A program made the translations under genes and the position numbers. The notes beneath the pieces are model-generated. The model saw only the letters and a list, made by a program, of their open reading frames with translations. It did no database searches and was not told where the DNA came from. From contig CALKBV010000012.1 in assembly GCA_937775265.1 (NCBI GenBank), forward strand, positions 1 to 64,000: a DNA stretch of 64,000 nt, written 5' to 3'. Below are positions 17,350 through 26,167 of the stretch, piece after piece; position 1 is the stretch's first letter; every line of letters begins with the position of its first letter. This DNA is from an uncultured Pseudomonadales bacterium. GTDB taxonomy: Bacteria; Pseudomonadota; Gammaproteobacteria; Pseudomonadales; Azotimanducaceae.

Positions 17350-18132
17350 CTAGGTCTTCGGAGCCTTATTCATTTTCGCCTGTAACCTTCGCATCCCGGT
17401 TAACCATCTTTCGGGATCGTTGGTCTTTCTCTCCATCCATGTTTGAGCAATCGGGTCAGTCAGGATAAGAAATGATTCTGACTGGACACCCGAGACAACC
17501 ATGTCTGCTACGTCCTCGGGTTCCTTGATAGGTCCTGCAGCCGATACCGCAAATGGTGAGCTGAGGTCCCCCAGCATTGGTGTACGCACGCCTAGCGGCG
17601 CAAGAAGAGAAACACGAATACCTTCGTCGTGATAGGTGATCGAAAGCCACTCAGCAAGGCCAACAACCGCATGTTTGGTTGTCGCGTAAGTTAGATTTCC
17701 CTGCGATGTCAAAATGCCTGCCATGGATGCAGTATGCAGAAGGTAGCCCTGACCACGTGCGAGCATCCCGGGTAGTACTGCTCGCACCGCGTATACATGG
17801 GCCATGACATTGATATTCCACTGGTCCTGCCAGACGTCGATGGGTGTGTTCAGAGGGTTGCCACCGGTTGCAACGGCGGCGTTATTGAAGAAGAGATCAA
17901 TAGGCCCAAGTTGCTTTTCGGATTCAGCCACCAGATTATTCACCTCGGCCTCTACGGAGACGTCACAGGCAATAGCGAGGCCGCCAATTTCCTCTGCCAC
18001 TTGCCTGGCACCTTCCATGTTGATGTCGGTGACAACGACCCTGGCGCCTTTGGCTGTAAATGCTCGGCACGTTGCTGCGCCAATGCCGCTGGCACCACCT
18101 GTAACGACGCAAACCTTATTATCTAATTCCAT
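17350..18132 (-). CDS. Short-chain dehydrogenase/reductase (classical SDR)
   Basis: 260 residues with the full classical SDR set: cofactor loop TGGASGIG at 11-18, D36 after beta-2 (TDIN, favouring NAD), NNAA near 83-86, catalytic S136, Y149 and K153 (YATTK). It would oxidise a secondary alcohol or reduce a ketone. It lies 20 bp downstream of the monooxygenase gene and upstream of the esterase on the same strand, suggesting an alcohol-to-ketone step before Baeyer-Villiger oxidation. Substrate unknown. Confidence 0.9.
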   Translation of the reverse strand: MELDNKVCVVTGGASGIGAATCRAFTAKGARVVVTDINMEGARQVAEEIGGLAIACDVSVEAEVNNLVAESEKQLGPIDLFFNNAAVATGGNPLNTPIDVWQDQWNINVMAHVYAVRAVLPGMLARGQGYLLHTASMAGILTSQGNLTYATTKHAVVGLAEWLSITYHDEGIRVSLLAPLGVRTPMLGDLSSPFAVSAAGPIKEPEDVADMVVSGVQSESFLILTDPIAQTWMERKTNDPERWLTGMRRLQAKMNKAPKT

Positions 18133-18152
18133 TTTATCCCTCTGGCATTTTG

Positions 18153-19781
18153 TTAGTGAAACGTAAACCCTTCATAACCTTTTGCGGTTACCTGATCACA
18201 CACTTCCCTGTAAGCGCCAACGCCTGCTGCGTATGGCATAAAAATACGCGGCTTACCTTTTACGTTGGCTCCGAGGTACCACGAACCCCCTTTAGGGAAG
18301 AGGGTCATGCTTGCGACGTCATTGACGTGGCTAACCCATTGGTCCTCTGCCTGTGATTGTGCTTCGAATACCCTCAGGTCTTGCTCTTTCATGTGCGCCA
18401 GGCAATCAATTGTCCAGTCGACATGTTGTTCAATCGATACCATCATATTGCTGAGGACAGATGGACTACCCGGTCCAGTAATGGTGAACAGGTTTGGGAA
18501 ATCAGCGACAGCAATACCAAGGTAGGACCTTGGACCAGCATGCCATTTTTCCGATAGCGTCAAACCACCTTTTCCACGAATATCCATGTTCAGTAACGCG
18601 CCTGTCATCGCGTCAAAACCGGTTGCCAGGACGAGGGTATCCAGCTCTGTTAGCTCGCCGTTCACCATGACCCCTCTTTCGGTAATCTCCTCGATGGGGT
18701 TGTCCTTCACTGACAGAAGGGTGACGTTTTCCCGGTTATAGGTTTCGTAGTAGCCTATATCGACGCAAATGCGCCGAGTGCCAATAGGATGATTAGTAGG
18801 GCACAGCAGGTTCGCCGTTTCCTGATCTGTTACGGTTTCATGGATTTTACGATGGACAAATTCCTTCGCGAATCGGTTCGCTTCCTCGTCCATCAGTTGG
18901 TCGCCGATCGCGCCCATGAATTTGGCCCCGCCTGTCTCCCAGGCTTCTTCAAGAATCTGGGTCGCCTTGTCCTCGGACAGCTGGCTCCGCAGGATGGGTT
19001 CCACGGGCCCGTCCCTAGGCTCGATCTTCAGATCGCCGAAACCTGACCCGATAGCAAGTTTGTGGTTTTCGCGGTGGGCACGGTAATTTTTCTTAAACTC
19101 GGTGACCCAGTTCTGATCAAGCGGTTCGTTTTTTGCTGGAACGCTGAAGTTTGGCGTACGTTGAAAAACCGTCAGATGGTCGGCTTCCTCGGCAATTACT
19201 GGAATCGCCTGAATACCGGATGAACCCGTACCGATGATGCCAACTCTTTGGTTTTTGAAACTCACCGGTTCGTGGGGCCACTTACTCGCCTGGTATAGGT
19301 TGCCTTTGAAATTTTGTACGCCAGGTATGTCCGGGAGCTGTGGGACAGACAGGCATCCGGTTGCCATCACGCAGAAGCGAGCAACCACGCTGTCACCTTT
19401 ATCGGTTTCCAGCTGCCAGTCGAGCGAATCATCCTGGTAGTGAGCTGACGTCACGCGTGTTTCGAAGTGGATATCTTTGCGCAGGTCAAAACGACGACTG
19501 ACGTGCTGTGCGTAGTCCAGGATCTCTGATTGTGGAGCGTATCTTTCGGACCACTCCCATTCCTGTTCAAGTTCAGAAGAAAAAGAGAAAGAGTAGGCGA
19601 GACTCTCAGCATCACATCGGGCGCCAGGGTACCTGTTCCAGTACCAGGTACCGCCGACATCGTCTCCAGCCTCAAATACAACAGCCGACAGACCCAGTTG
19701 CCGGAGTCTATGCAACATGTACATTCCGGCGAATCCGGCCCCTACGATAGCGACATCGAACTTAAGACTTTTGCGAAGCAT
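18153..19781 (-). CDS. Flavin-dependent Baeyer-Villiger-type monooxygenase
   Basis: 542 residues with two Rossmann dinucleotide motifs: GAGFAG at 14-19 for FAD and GTGSSG at 184-189 for NADPH. The class B signature lies between them at 158-169, reading FKGNLYQASKWP. The family consensus is FxGxxxHxxxWP, so the central His is Gln164 here. The region GGTWYWNRYPGARCD near 43-57 is typical of cyclohexanone/cyclopentadecanone monooxygenase relatives. The enzyme should insert one oxygen next to a carbonyl using NADPH and O2. It is first in the monooxygenase-SDR-esterase group. The signature change leaves room for altered activity. Confidence 0.88.
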   Translation of the reverse strand: MLRKSLKFDVAIVGAGFAGMYMLHRLRQLGLSAVVFEAGDDVGGTWYWNRYPGARCDAESLAYSFSFSSELEQEWEWSERYAPQSEILDYAQHVSRRFDLRKDIHFETRVTSAHYQDDSLDWQLETDKGDSVVARFCVMATGCLSVPQLPDIPGVQNFKGNLYQASKWPHEPVSFKNQRVGIIGTGSSGIQAIPVIAEEADHLTVFQRTPNFSVPAKNEPLDQNWVTEFKKNYRAHRENHKLAIGSGFGDLKIEPRDGPVEPILRSQLSEDKATQILEEAWETGGAKFMGAIGDQLMDEEANRFAKEFVHRKIHETVTDQETANLLCPTNHPIGTRRICVDIGYYETYNRENVTLLSVKDNPIEEITERGVMVNGELTELDTLVLATGFDAMTGALLNMDIRGKGGLTLSEKWHAGPRSYLGIAVADFPNLFTITGPGSPSVLSNMMVSIEQHVDWTIDCLAHMKEQDLRVFEAQSQAEDQWVSHVNDVASMTLFPKGGSWYLGANVKGKPRIFMPYAAGVGAYREVCDQVTAKGYEGFTFH

Positions 19782-19848
19782 AGAGATTGATTTCCATAAT
19801 ATGGGGTTGTAGTGTCGCCGCGTTGATTTCCAACGTCAACGTATGCCG

Positions 19849-21054
19849 TTACAGGCGATCGAGAAAAGATTCTCCATATGCAAGGGGCGGTAGTTTGAAA
19901 AAACCTGCCAGGGTTTGGCCTATATCGGAAAAGCTGGTCCGAGCGCCAAGGTCGACCGAATCTATCCCGTGTCGATAGGCTAGTATCGGGATGTATTCAC
20001 GAGTGTGATCTGATCCAATCCAGGTGGGATCGCAGCCGTGGTCTGCAGTAATAAGCAGTAGATCTTCTTTAGTCATGCAGGCGATGACGTCTTCAAGTCG
20101 CTGATCAAAATAGGTGAGGGCATCTGCATAACCGGCTGGATCTCGTCTATGTCCGAAATCCTGGTCAAAGTTAACCAGGTTGGTAAATATCAGTGTGTTG
20201 TCAGGTTCTTCCTTGATCTTTTCAATGGTTGCATCGATTAATGCGGGCAGTCCAGTTGCCTTCGTGCTGGTTGTAATGCCGCGATGCGCAAAAATGTCCG
20301 ATATCTTGCCTATTGCCACAACATTCATCTGCTGTTCGGTCATTACATCAAGCAGTGTAGGATTGGGTGGCTCGAAGGAGTAATCCCTGCGGTTTCCAGT
20401 CCTTTTGAAGTCCGAAGCATTTGATCCGATGAAAGGGCGAGCGATGATCCGTCCAATATTCGCGTCATAAAGTAACTCACGTGCGGCCTCACAAAATTCA
20501 TAAAGCCTGTCCAGCCCAAAACTGCCCTCATGTGCTGCGACCTGGAACACGCTGTCCGCAGAGGTATAGCAAATTGGTCTACCTGTTCGCATATGTTCTT
20601 CACCAAGGTCGCGAATGATGTCAGTGCCCGACGCGTGACATCTCCCTAGTGTGCCGGGGGTGGCTGTTAGCCGGGTAAGCTCATTCATGAATAGCTTCGG
20701 GAAACATTCGGGTGTGTTCGGGTAGTATCCCCAGTCATACATCACGGGTACCCCGGTCATTTCCCAGTGACCACTAGGTGTATCCTTTGCCGTGCTGATC
20801 TGAGCGGCCGCACCATATGCGCCTGAACACGGCATTTCATCCTGCAGCGAAAAGACCTCATTGCTTACCGTTTTCGTTGCGGCGACCAGACCAAGGCCGG
20901 CAAGGTTTGGCAATGCCAGCGGTTTACCTGTTCTTTGCTCGAAGCATTGTGCAACGTGAGCAAAGGTATTCGCACCAGTGTCTCCGAACGCTTCAGCATC
21001 CGGGGCAGAACCTATGCCGAATCCATCTGCCACTAGAATAATTGCTCGTCCCAT
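19849..21054 (-). CDS. deoB: Phosphopentomutase
   Basis: About 401 residues. It moves phosphate between C1 and C5 of ribose or deoxyribose, linking nucleoside phosphorolysis to central metabolism. The N-terminus MGRAIILVADGFGIGSAPDA and the C-terminal TADHGCDPTWIGSDHTREYIP carry the alkaline-phosphatase-superfamily metal ligands. ATG 21054 gives the usual start; an in-frame GTG two codons earlier is possible. It is divergent from nupC-deoD, and the three form a nucleoside salvage group lacking deoA and deoC in this window. Confidence 0.95.
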   Translation of the reverse strand: MGRAIILVADGFGIGSAPDAEAFGDTGANTFAHVAQCFEQRTGKPLALPNLAGLGLVAATKTVSNEVFSLQDEMPCSGAYGAAAQISTAKDTPSGHWEMTGVPVMYDWGYYPNTPECFPKLFMNELTRLTATPGTLGRCHASGTDIIRDLGEEHMRTGRPICYTSADSVFQVAAHEGSFGLDRLYEFCEAARELLYDANIGRIIARPFIGSNASDFKRTGNRRDYSFEPPNPTLLDVMTEQQMNVVAIGKISDIFAHRGITTSTKATGLPALIDATIEKIKEEPDNTLIFTNLVNFDQDFGHRRDPAGYADALTYFDQRLEDVIACMTKEDLLLITADHGCDPTWIGSDHTREYIPILAYRHGIDSVDLGARTSFSDIGQTLAGFFKLPPLAYGESFLDRL

Positions 21055-21139
21055 TATCACTCAAGTAAAGATTGCGAGGCTCCAGTATACCGGGAAATGA
21101 TGGTAACCTGCCGCTTTGCGATACTAATCTCGGAGCATC

Positions 21140-22372
21140 ATGCCCGTCGTCGGACAAAGCTTATTGGGGATGTTATTTATCATCCTGACGGGATACCTAT
21201 TGTCTTCGGAGCGATCGAAGATTAACTGGCGGACAGTGCTGGGTGCTTTTGGTATTCAGCTGGCAATCGGTGCCCTTGTCCTTTATTTCCCACCTGGCAT
21301 GCGGGCGCTAGAAGCCGTTGCGGGCGTTGTCATCAGTGTTTTAGGTTATGCTCAAGCGGGAATAGATTTTATGTTTGGTGACTTCGCCTCGGGCAACCAT
21401 GGCTTTGTCTTTGCACTTCAAGTTCTGCCTATTATTGTGTTCTTTGCATCACTGATTGCCGTGCTTTATCACTTGGGCATCATGGAACGCCTTGTCAGAT
21501 TGATCGGTGGATTCATTCAGTTCGTGCTGGGTACCAGTAAAGCGGAGTCCATGTCAGCTGCGACCAATATATTCGTTGGCCAATCTGAAGCGCCGATTGC
21601 GATCAAACCGTATCTATCCTCCATGTCATCGTCTGAAATATTTGCTGTGATGGTTGGCGGAATGGCGACAGTTTCTGGCAGTGTGCTGGGTGGCTATGCG
21701 GCGGCAGGTGTTGATATGAGATACCTGATAGCAGCCAGTTTCATGGCTGCCCCGGCGGGGCTCATGATGGCAAAATTGATCAAACCTGAGTCCAGTGATG
21801 TTTCCTCGGATGATTCTGATATTCATGAGGATATCTTGGCGCATCGAGCCGCGAACGTTATTGATGCGGCAGCGACCGGAGCGCTGCAGGGTATGCAACT
21901 GGCATTCGCTATCGGGGCTTTGTTACTGGCGTTCATTGGCCTGATTGCACTGATTAACGGCATGATTGGCTGGGGAGGGAGTTTTTTCGGAATTGAAAAC
22001 CTGACGATGCAACAGATCCTGGGTTACCTGTTCCAGCCTGTGGCATTTCTGATCGGTGTCCCCTGGGAAGAGACAAGGCAGGTAGGAAGTTTACTCGGCC
22101 AAAAATTCATGTTGAATGAATTCATTGCCTATCTTGATTTTGTTGCCAACTACCAGAGCGAATTGACGCCTAGAACACAGGCCATTGTAACCTTCGCTTT
22201 GTGCGGCTTTGCCTGTTTGTCCTCGATTGCTATCGTTGTTGGGGGTATTGGTATCCTTGTGCCCCAAAGAAGGGCTGAGCTGTCCCAGCTTGGGTTGCTG
22301 GCAGTTGTGGGCGCAACGCTGGCAAATCTCATGAGTGCGACAATCGCCGGTTTAATATTAACGCTTAGTTAG
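21140..22372 (+). CDS. nupC: NupC-type concentrative nucleoside transporter
   Basis: 410 residues with about ten hydrophobic segments, a cation-coupled nucleoside importer of the inner membrane. Family signatures are present: GQSEAPIAIKPYL near 152-164, a substrate and ion site, and MVGGMATVSGSVLGGYAAAGV near 171-191. It stands 140 bp before deoD on the same strand and divergent from deoB, consistent with uptake and phosphorolysis of nucleosides. Confidence 0.94.
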   Translation: MPVVGQSLLGMLFIILTGYLLSSERSKINWRTVLGAFGIQLAIGALVLYFPPGMRALEAVAGVVISVLGYAQAGIDFMFGDFASGNHGFVFALQVLPIIVFFASLIAVLYHLGIMERLVRLIGGFIQFVLGTSKAESMSAATNIFVGQSEAPIAIKPYLSSMSSSEIFAVMVGGMATVSGSVLGGYAAAGVDMRYLIAASFMAAPAGLMMAKLIKPESSDVSSDDSDIHEDILAHRAANVIDAAATGALQGMQLAFAIGALLLAFIGLIALINGMIGWGGSFFGIENLTMQQILGYLFQPVAFLIGVPWEETRQVGSLLGQKFMLNEFIAYLDFVANYQSELTPRTQAIVTFALCGFACLSSIAIVVGGIGILVPQRRAELSQLGLLAVVGATLANLMSATIAGLILTLS

Positions 22373-22512
22373 TTAGGTCCCGTCCGAAGGTCATGTTCTG
22401 AGCCAGTAGATAGGTCATCTGAATGGGTTAGATAAGAATCAATCACTTGACGGGAAATAACCACCACGGTGTATATTCTCCAGATATTAAGAAGACTGTT
22501 CAGGAAAAGATC

Positions 22513-23214
22513 ATGGCTACACCACACATCGGCGCAGAACCAGGTGAAATCGCAGAGACCGTATTACTGCCCGGCGACCCATTAAGAGCTAAGTTTGTTG
22601 CGGAAAATTATCTATCGGATGTTGTTTGCGTTACCCAGGTTCGTAATATGCTGGGGTTTACCGGTACCCATAAAGGTGAGCGTCTATCGGTCATGTCCAG
22701 TGGTATGGGCATGCCAAGCATGTCTATCTATGCGACAGAATTATTCCAGCTTTTTGACGTCCAGCGAATGATTCGAATGGGAAGTTGTGGGTCAATTCAC
22801 CCGGATGTCAATTTGGGCGACCTGGTTGTTGCGATGGGCGCGTCCACTGATTCCAACATGAATCGGCTTAGATTCAACGGCCACGATTATGCCGCGATTG
22901 CAGACTACGGGCTGTTGAAAAACTGGGTTGAGAGCGCCGAATCCATGGATGTTAAGGTTACCGTGGCTAACGTGTTTACCTCTGATACCTTTTATCACCT
23001 TGGCGATGAGATTTACGATATTGCCAGTCGGCTAGGAATTGTTGCGGTTGAAATGGAAGCTGCGGCACTATATCGAATTGCAGCAGAACAGGGACGGGCA
23101 GCCCTTGGCGTGATGACGGTCAGTGATCACATTACGAAAGACGAGCATTTAAGCGCTGACGAAAGAGAGACGAACTTTGGCGAAATGGTGGAAATCACCC
23201 TGGCTAGTTTGTAG
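22513..23214 (+). CDS. deoD: Purine-nucleoside phosphorylase, DeoD type
   Basis: 233 residues, the normal DeoD length, from ATG 22513 (MATPHIGAEPGEIAE is the canonical start, with AGGA upstream). An in-frame TTG 66 bases earlier is not credible. Motifs: MGMPSMSIYATEL near 64-76, GSCGSI near 91, VEMEAAALY near 178-186, and catalytic Asp in VSDHI near 204. It cleaves purine nucleosides with phosphate to base and (deoxy)ribose 1-phosphate, the substrate of DeoB. Confidence 0.95.
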   Translation: MATPHIGAEPGEIAETVLLPGDPLRAKFVAENYLSDVVCVTQVRNMLGFTGTHKGERLSVMSSGMGMPSMSIYATELFQLFDVQRMIRMGSCGSIHPDVNLGDLVVAMGASTDSNMNRLRFNGHDYAAIADYGLLKNWVESAESMDVKVTVANVFTSDTFYHLGDEIYDIASRLGIVAVEMEAAALYRIAAEQGRAALGVMTVSDHITKDEHLSADERETNFGEMVEITLASL

Positions 23215-23262
23215 GAAAAAACTTTCTCTCAATACGACCGTTAAAACAGGAATAACAAACCG

Positions 23263-24147
23263 ATGACTTATGAAACACTTGCGACAGAACTCGAGTCGCG
23301 AATTCTGACGATTACCCTCAACAGACCTGAGGCAATGAACTCCTTCACGGTAGAGATGGCAGGAGAGTTGGTTGATGTTTTTAACTCAGCCAGTGAGGAT
23401 GATGATGTGGGTTGCATTATTGTTACGGGGGCAGGGAAAGCTTTTTGCGCGGGGATGGATCTGTCCATTGGAGGCAATGTATTTGGCCTTGATGAATCGA
23501 TCAGGCCAAACCTTGATGAAGTCAGGCGTCGTTACAACGACGAAGACATGGTTACGGGCGTTCGAGATACGGGCGGCAGGGTTAGTTTGGCGATTTTTGA
23601 ATGTAAGAAACCGGTCATTGGTGCGATCAACGGTGCGGCAGTTGGGATCGGCGCAACGATGACCCTGGGTATGGATATTCGTATGGTCTCTGAAAAAGCC
23701 CGTATTGGATTTGTGTTTGGAAAAATAGGTGTGACCCCCGAGGCTTGCTCTACCTGGTTCCTGCCTCGAATCGTCGGAATGCAGACTGCGCTTGAATGGG
23801 TTTACAGCGCGGATATTCTGAATGCCAGCCAGGTCGTCGATGCTGGTCTTGCTCGCTCGGTGCATGCGCCCGAGGAGCTTCTGCCGGCGGCCAGGGAGCT
23901 CGCATTGAAATTTGTTGCGAATCGGTCCCCTGTTGCCATCGCGTTGGCTCGACAGATGATGTACCGAAATTCCGCCATGCCATCACCAAGGACTGCCCAC
24001 GAGGTAGATTCGCTGTCGATGTATTACAGCAGCCTTGGTGACGGAAAAGAAGGCGTGCAATCGTTCCTTGAAAAGCGCGACCCGGTGTTTGCTTCAAAGG
24101 CATCTGTAATGCCGGACTTTTACCCCTGGTGGGAAAGCGAACAGTAG
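23263..24147 (+). CDS. Crotonase-family protein, enoyl-CoA isomerase-like
   Basis: 294 residues of the crotonase fold. The CoA-binding oxyanion segments GKAFCAGMDLS (58-68) and NGAAVGIGATMTLGMD are present. The two hydratase glutamates are not: the GGGCE position reads GIGAT and the LPE position reads FGK. Instead E160 in TPEACSTW sits where delta3-delta2-enoyl-CoA isomerases (ECI2 group) place their single catalytic Glu. An isomerase-type reaction is therefore likelier than hydration. It is followed after 31 bp by a hydratase-type crotonase, so the two may act on successive steps of one acyl-CoA pathway. Confidence 0.85.
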   Translation: MTYETLATELESRILTITLNRPEAMNSFTVEMAGELVDVFNSASEDDDVGCIIVTGAGKAFCAGMDLSIGGNVFGLDESIRPNLDEVRRRYNDEDMVTGVRDTGGRVSLAIFECKKPVIGAINGAAVGIGATMTLGMDIRMVSEKARIGFVFGKIGVTPEACSTWFLPRIVGMQTALEWVYSADILNASQVVDAGLARSVHAPEELLPAARELALKFVANRSPVAIALARQMMYRNSAMPSPRTAHEVDSLSMYYSSLGDGKEGVQSFLEKRDPVFASKASVMPDFYPWWESEQ

Positions 24148-24178
24148 GCAATATTTATTTAGATAGAAGGAAGAGGTT

Positions 24179-24943
24179 ATGGCTGTAGAGATTGAGAAAC
24201 AAGGGCACCTTGCGATCATTACCCTGAATCGCCCTGAGGCTCGCAATGCGATCAATGGCGAGATGGCACAAACGATGGAAAGTTGTCTTGATGAATTCGA
24301 GAACGACCCGGAACTCTGGGTCGGAATTCTTAAAGCAGAGGGTACCGTGTTTTGTGCTGGCGCAGATCTTAAAGAAATTGCAGCAGGCAACGGCGCGGCC
24401 CTGGCGACCAGGAAGGGTGGTTTCGGCGGAATTACCCGGCGGGAAAGAACAAAACCACTCATCGCCGCGATTACGGGAACTGCCGTCGCGGGTGGATGTG
24501 AAATTTCACTGTCCTGTGACCTCATTATCGCTTCGACTGAAACCGTCTTTGGGCTTCCGGAGGTCAAGCGATCACTCGTTGCAGCAGCAGGCGGTTTGTT
24601 CCGGTTACCAAGGGCGCTTGGTATGGCCACAGCAATGGAGCTGATAATGACGGGTGATCCGCTTCCCGCTCAGCGTGCCTTTGAGCTTGGGATGGTGAAC
24701 AAGGTTGTATTGCCCGAACAAGTCCTTGGTGAGGCCAAACAATTAGCAGAGCGAATCATGGCTAATGCACCGCTTGCAGTACAAGCGAGCCGCAACGTTG
24801 CCGCTAGAGCATTAATGGATGATGACGAGGCGCTGTGGCGTGCCAGTGGTAAAGGATTCCAAAGCGTCGTCGGCACTGAGGATTACCAGGAAGGCCCGCG
24901 GGCATTTATTGAAAAACGCCCCCCTGTTTGGAAAGGAAAATAG
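24179..24943 (+). CDS. Enoyl-CoA hydratase
   Basis: 254 residues, a typical soluble enoyl-CoA hydratase. Both catalytic glutamates are in place: GGCEISLSCD near 103-112 and FGLPEVKRS near 123-131. The CoA oxyanion-hole segment FCAGADL lies near 58-64. The ATG follows a strong GGAAGAGG. It is co-oriented with and 31 bp after the isomerase-like crotonase, probably one transcript, ending near the hairpin at 24973. The acyl chain acted on is unknown. Confidence 0.92.
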   Translation: MAVEIEKQGHLAIITLNRPEARNAINGEMAQTMESCLDEFENDPELWVGILKAEGTVFCAGADLKEIAAGNGAALATRKGGFGGITRRERTKPLIAAITGTAVAGGCEISLSCDLIIASTETVFGLPEVKRSLVAAAGGLFRLPRALGMATAMELIMTGDPLPAQRAFELGMVNKVVLPEQVLGEAKQLAERIMANAPLAVQASRNVAARALMDDDEALWRASGKGFQSVVGTEDYQEGPRAFIEKRPPVWKGK

Positions 24944-24972
24944 CGTAGCTTGAAACCAGGAGCGAGAACCGG

Positions 24973-25002
24973 TGGCCAGTATCATGATGATAATACTGGC
25001 CA
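24973..25002. terminator. Hairpin between convergent genes
   Basis: Perfect 10-bp stem TGGCCAGTAT / ATACTGGCCA with a 10-base loop, midway between the convergent crotonase and MDR genes. There is no T-run after it on either strand, so it may only assist termination or protect 3' ends. Confidence 0.5.
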
Positions 25003-25018
25003 TATCCCGGTAGACGAA

Positions 25019-26143
25019 TTACTTATTGGGATTTATCAGGTACTTTTCACCGGTGGACTGTTGCCCATAGACGCTAATCGCGTCCAGAGATAGCGCTTCA
25101 GCCAGTGAAACTTCCTGCGTGTAGTGGCTGGCGAAAGTGGTTTTTATTTCGTCTGCAACGCGCTGTCGCAGTTTTTCAGCTTCTTCGAAACCTACTTTTT
25201 GGAGGAACGGTGTCAGTAGCCAACCTCCCAGATTCCATGAGAAGCCAAAGTTCCTGTTTAAGGTAGTCGGTGATCGATCCAAGCCACCGTAAATGTAGAC
25301 TTGCTTGAACTGGTCCGATCCATAGCGATTGTAATCACCGGCTGATTTCATTGCAGCCGCTTCCATAGCAGTGAGTAGCTGACCTGCCAGCTTGCCGCCG
25401 CCAGTGGCGTCAAAGGCGATATAGGCGCCAGTCTCAGCGTAGGCGTCAGTCAAGTCTTCCATAAAAGAATCTGCGCTGGAATTGCAGACATATTTGGCGC
25501 CGATGCCTTTTAGCAGGTCTACCTGCTCCTGCTTGCGAACAACGTTAACCAGATCGACGCCATCTTTCAGGCATATTTTCTGAAGCATCTGGCCAAGGTT
25601 CGAAGCTGCAGCGGTATGACATAGTGCCGTAAACCCTTCGGCTTTCATGGTTTCAACCATACCAAGCGCGGTCAGTGGGTTAACGAAGCAGGATGCACTT
25701 TCTGCGGAGGTAACGCCGTCGTGCATCATTAGGCATTGCTTGGCCTTAACGACACGATACTGTGTGTACATCGCACCGCCGAGTATACCAACGGTCTTTC
25801 CGAGCAGCGCCTGGGCTTGTTCGCTGGTGCCGGCTTCTACGACAACACCGCCGCCTTCGTTGCCCACGGGCAATGACTGACCAGCCCTCGCGGCGACGAC
25901 TTTCCTTAGCCCCTCAGGAATCGTTGCGGTAACAACCGGTGAATCCGAGGATCCAGATGCAGCAGCTGTTGTCATGTCAGCCATACCGAACAACAAACCA
26001 AGGTCGGATGGGTTGATTGGCGATGCCTCTACGCGAACCAGCACTTCATCATCGGCAGGTTTGGGGACCGGGATCGTTGCCAGAGATAATTCGAGTGTGC
26101 CCTCTTTTGTGACGAGAGACTGTATTTGCAATTGATCGGCCAT
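25019..26143 (-). CDS. MDR-superfamily oxidoreductase (quinone oxidoreductase-like, zinc-free)
   Basis: 374 residues of the medium-chain dehydrogenase/reductase fold. The N-terminal GroES-like part has VRVEASPINPSDLGLL near 38-53 and GNEGGGVVVEAG near 94-105. No Cys/His catalytic zinc set (GHE) or structural zinc lobe is visible, so it belongs to the quinone-reductase-like branch. A nucleotide-binding half follows, although the usual GxGxxG is weak (AAASNLGQM). It starts 24 bp after the ABC exporter and probably ends the amine dehydrogenase transcript. Reduction of a reactive enone or aldehyde-derived product is possible but unproven. Confidence 0.82.
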   Translation of the reverse strand: MADQLQIQSLVTKEGTLELSLATIPVPKPADDEVLVRVEASPINPSDLGLLFGMADMTTAAASGSSDSPVVTATIPEGLRKVVAARAGQSLPVGNEGGGVVVEAGTSEQAQALLGKTVGILGGAMYTQYRVVKAKQCLMMHDGVTSAESASCFVNPLTALGMVETMKAEGFTALCHTAAASNLGQMLQKICLKDGVDLVNVVRKQEQVDLLKGIGAKYVCNSSADSFMEDLTDAYAETGAYIAFDATGGGKLAGQLLTAMEAAAMKSAGDYNRYGSDQFKQVYIYGGLDRSPTTLNRNFGFSWNLGGWLLTPFLQKVGFEEAEKLRQRVADEIKTTFASHYTQEVSLAEALSLDAISVYGQQSTGEKYLINPNK

Positions 26144-26167
26144 GATATTCCTTTAAGTGTTAATGGT

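Noticed and set aside
23386-23865. Minus-strand frame of about 159 codons inside the crotonase gene
   Set aside because: Shadow of a well-supported plus-strand gene, with no ribosome site or recognisable domain.
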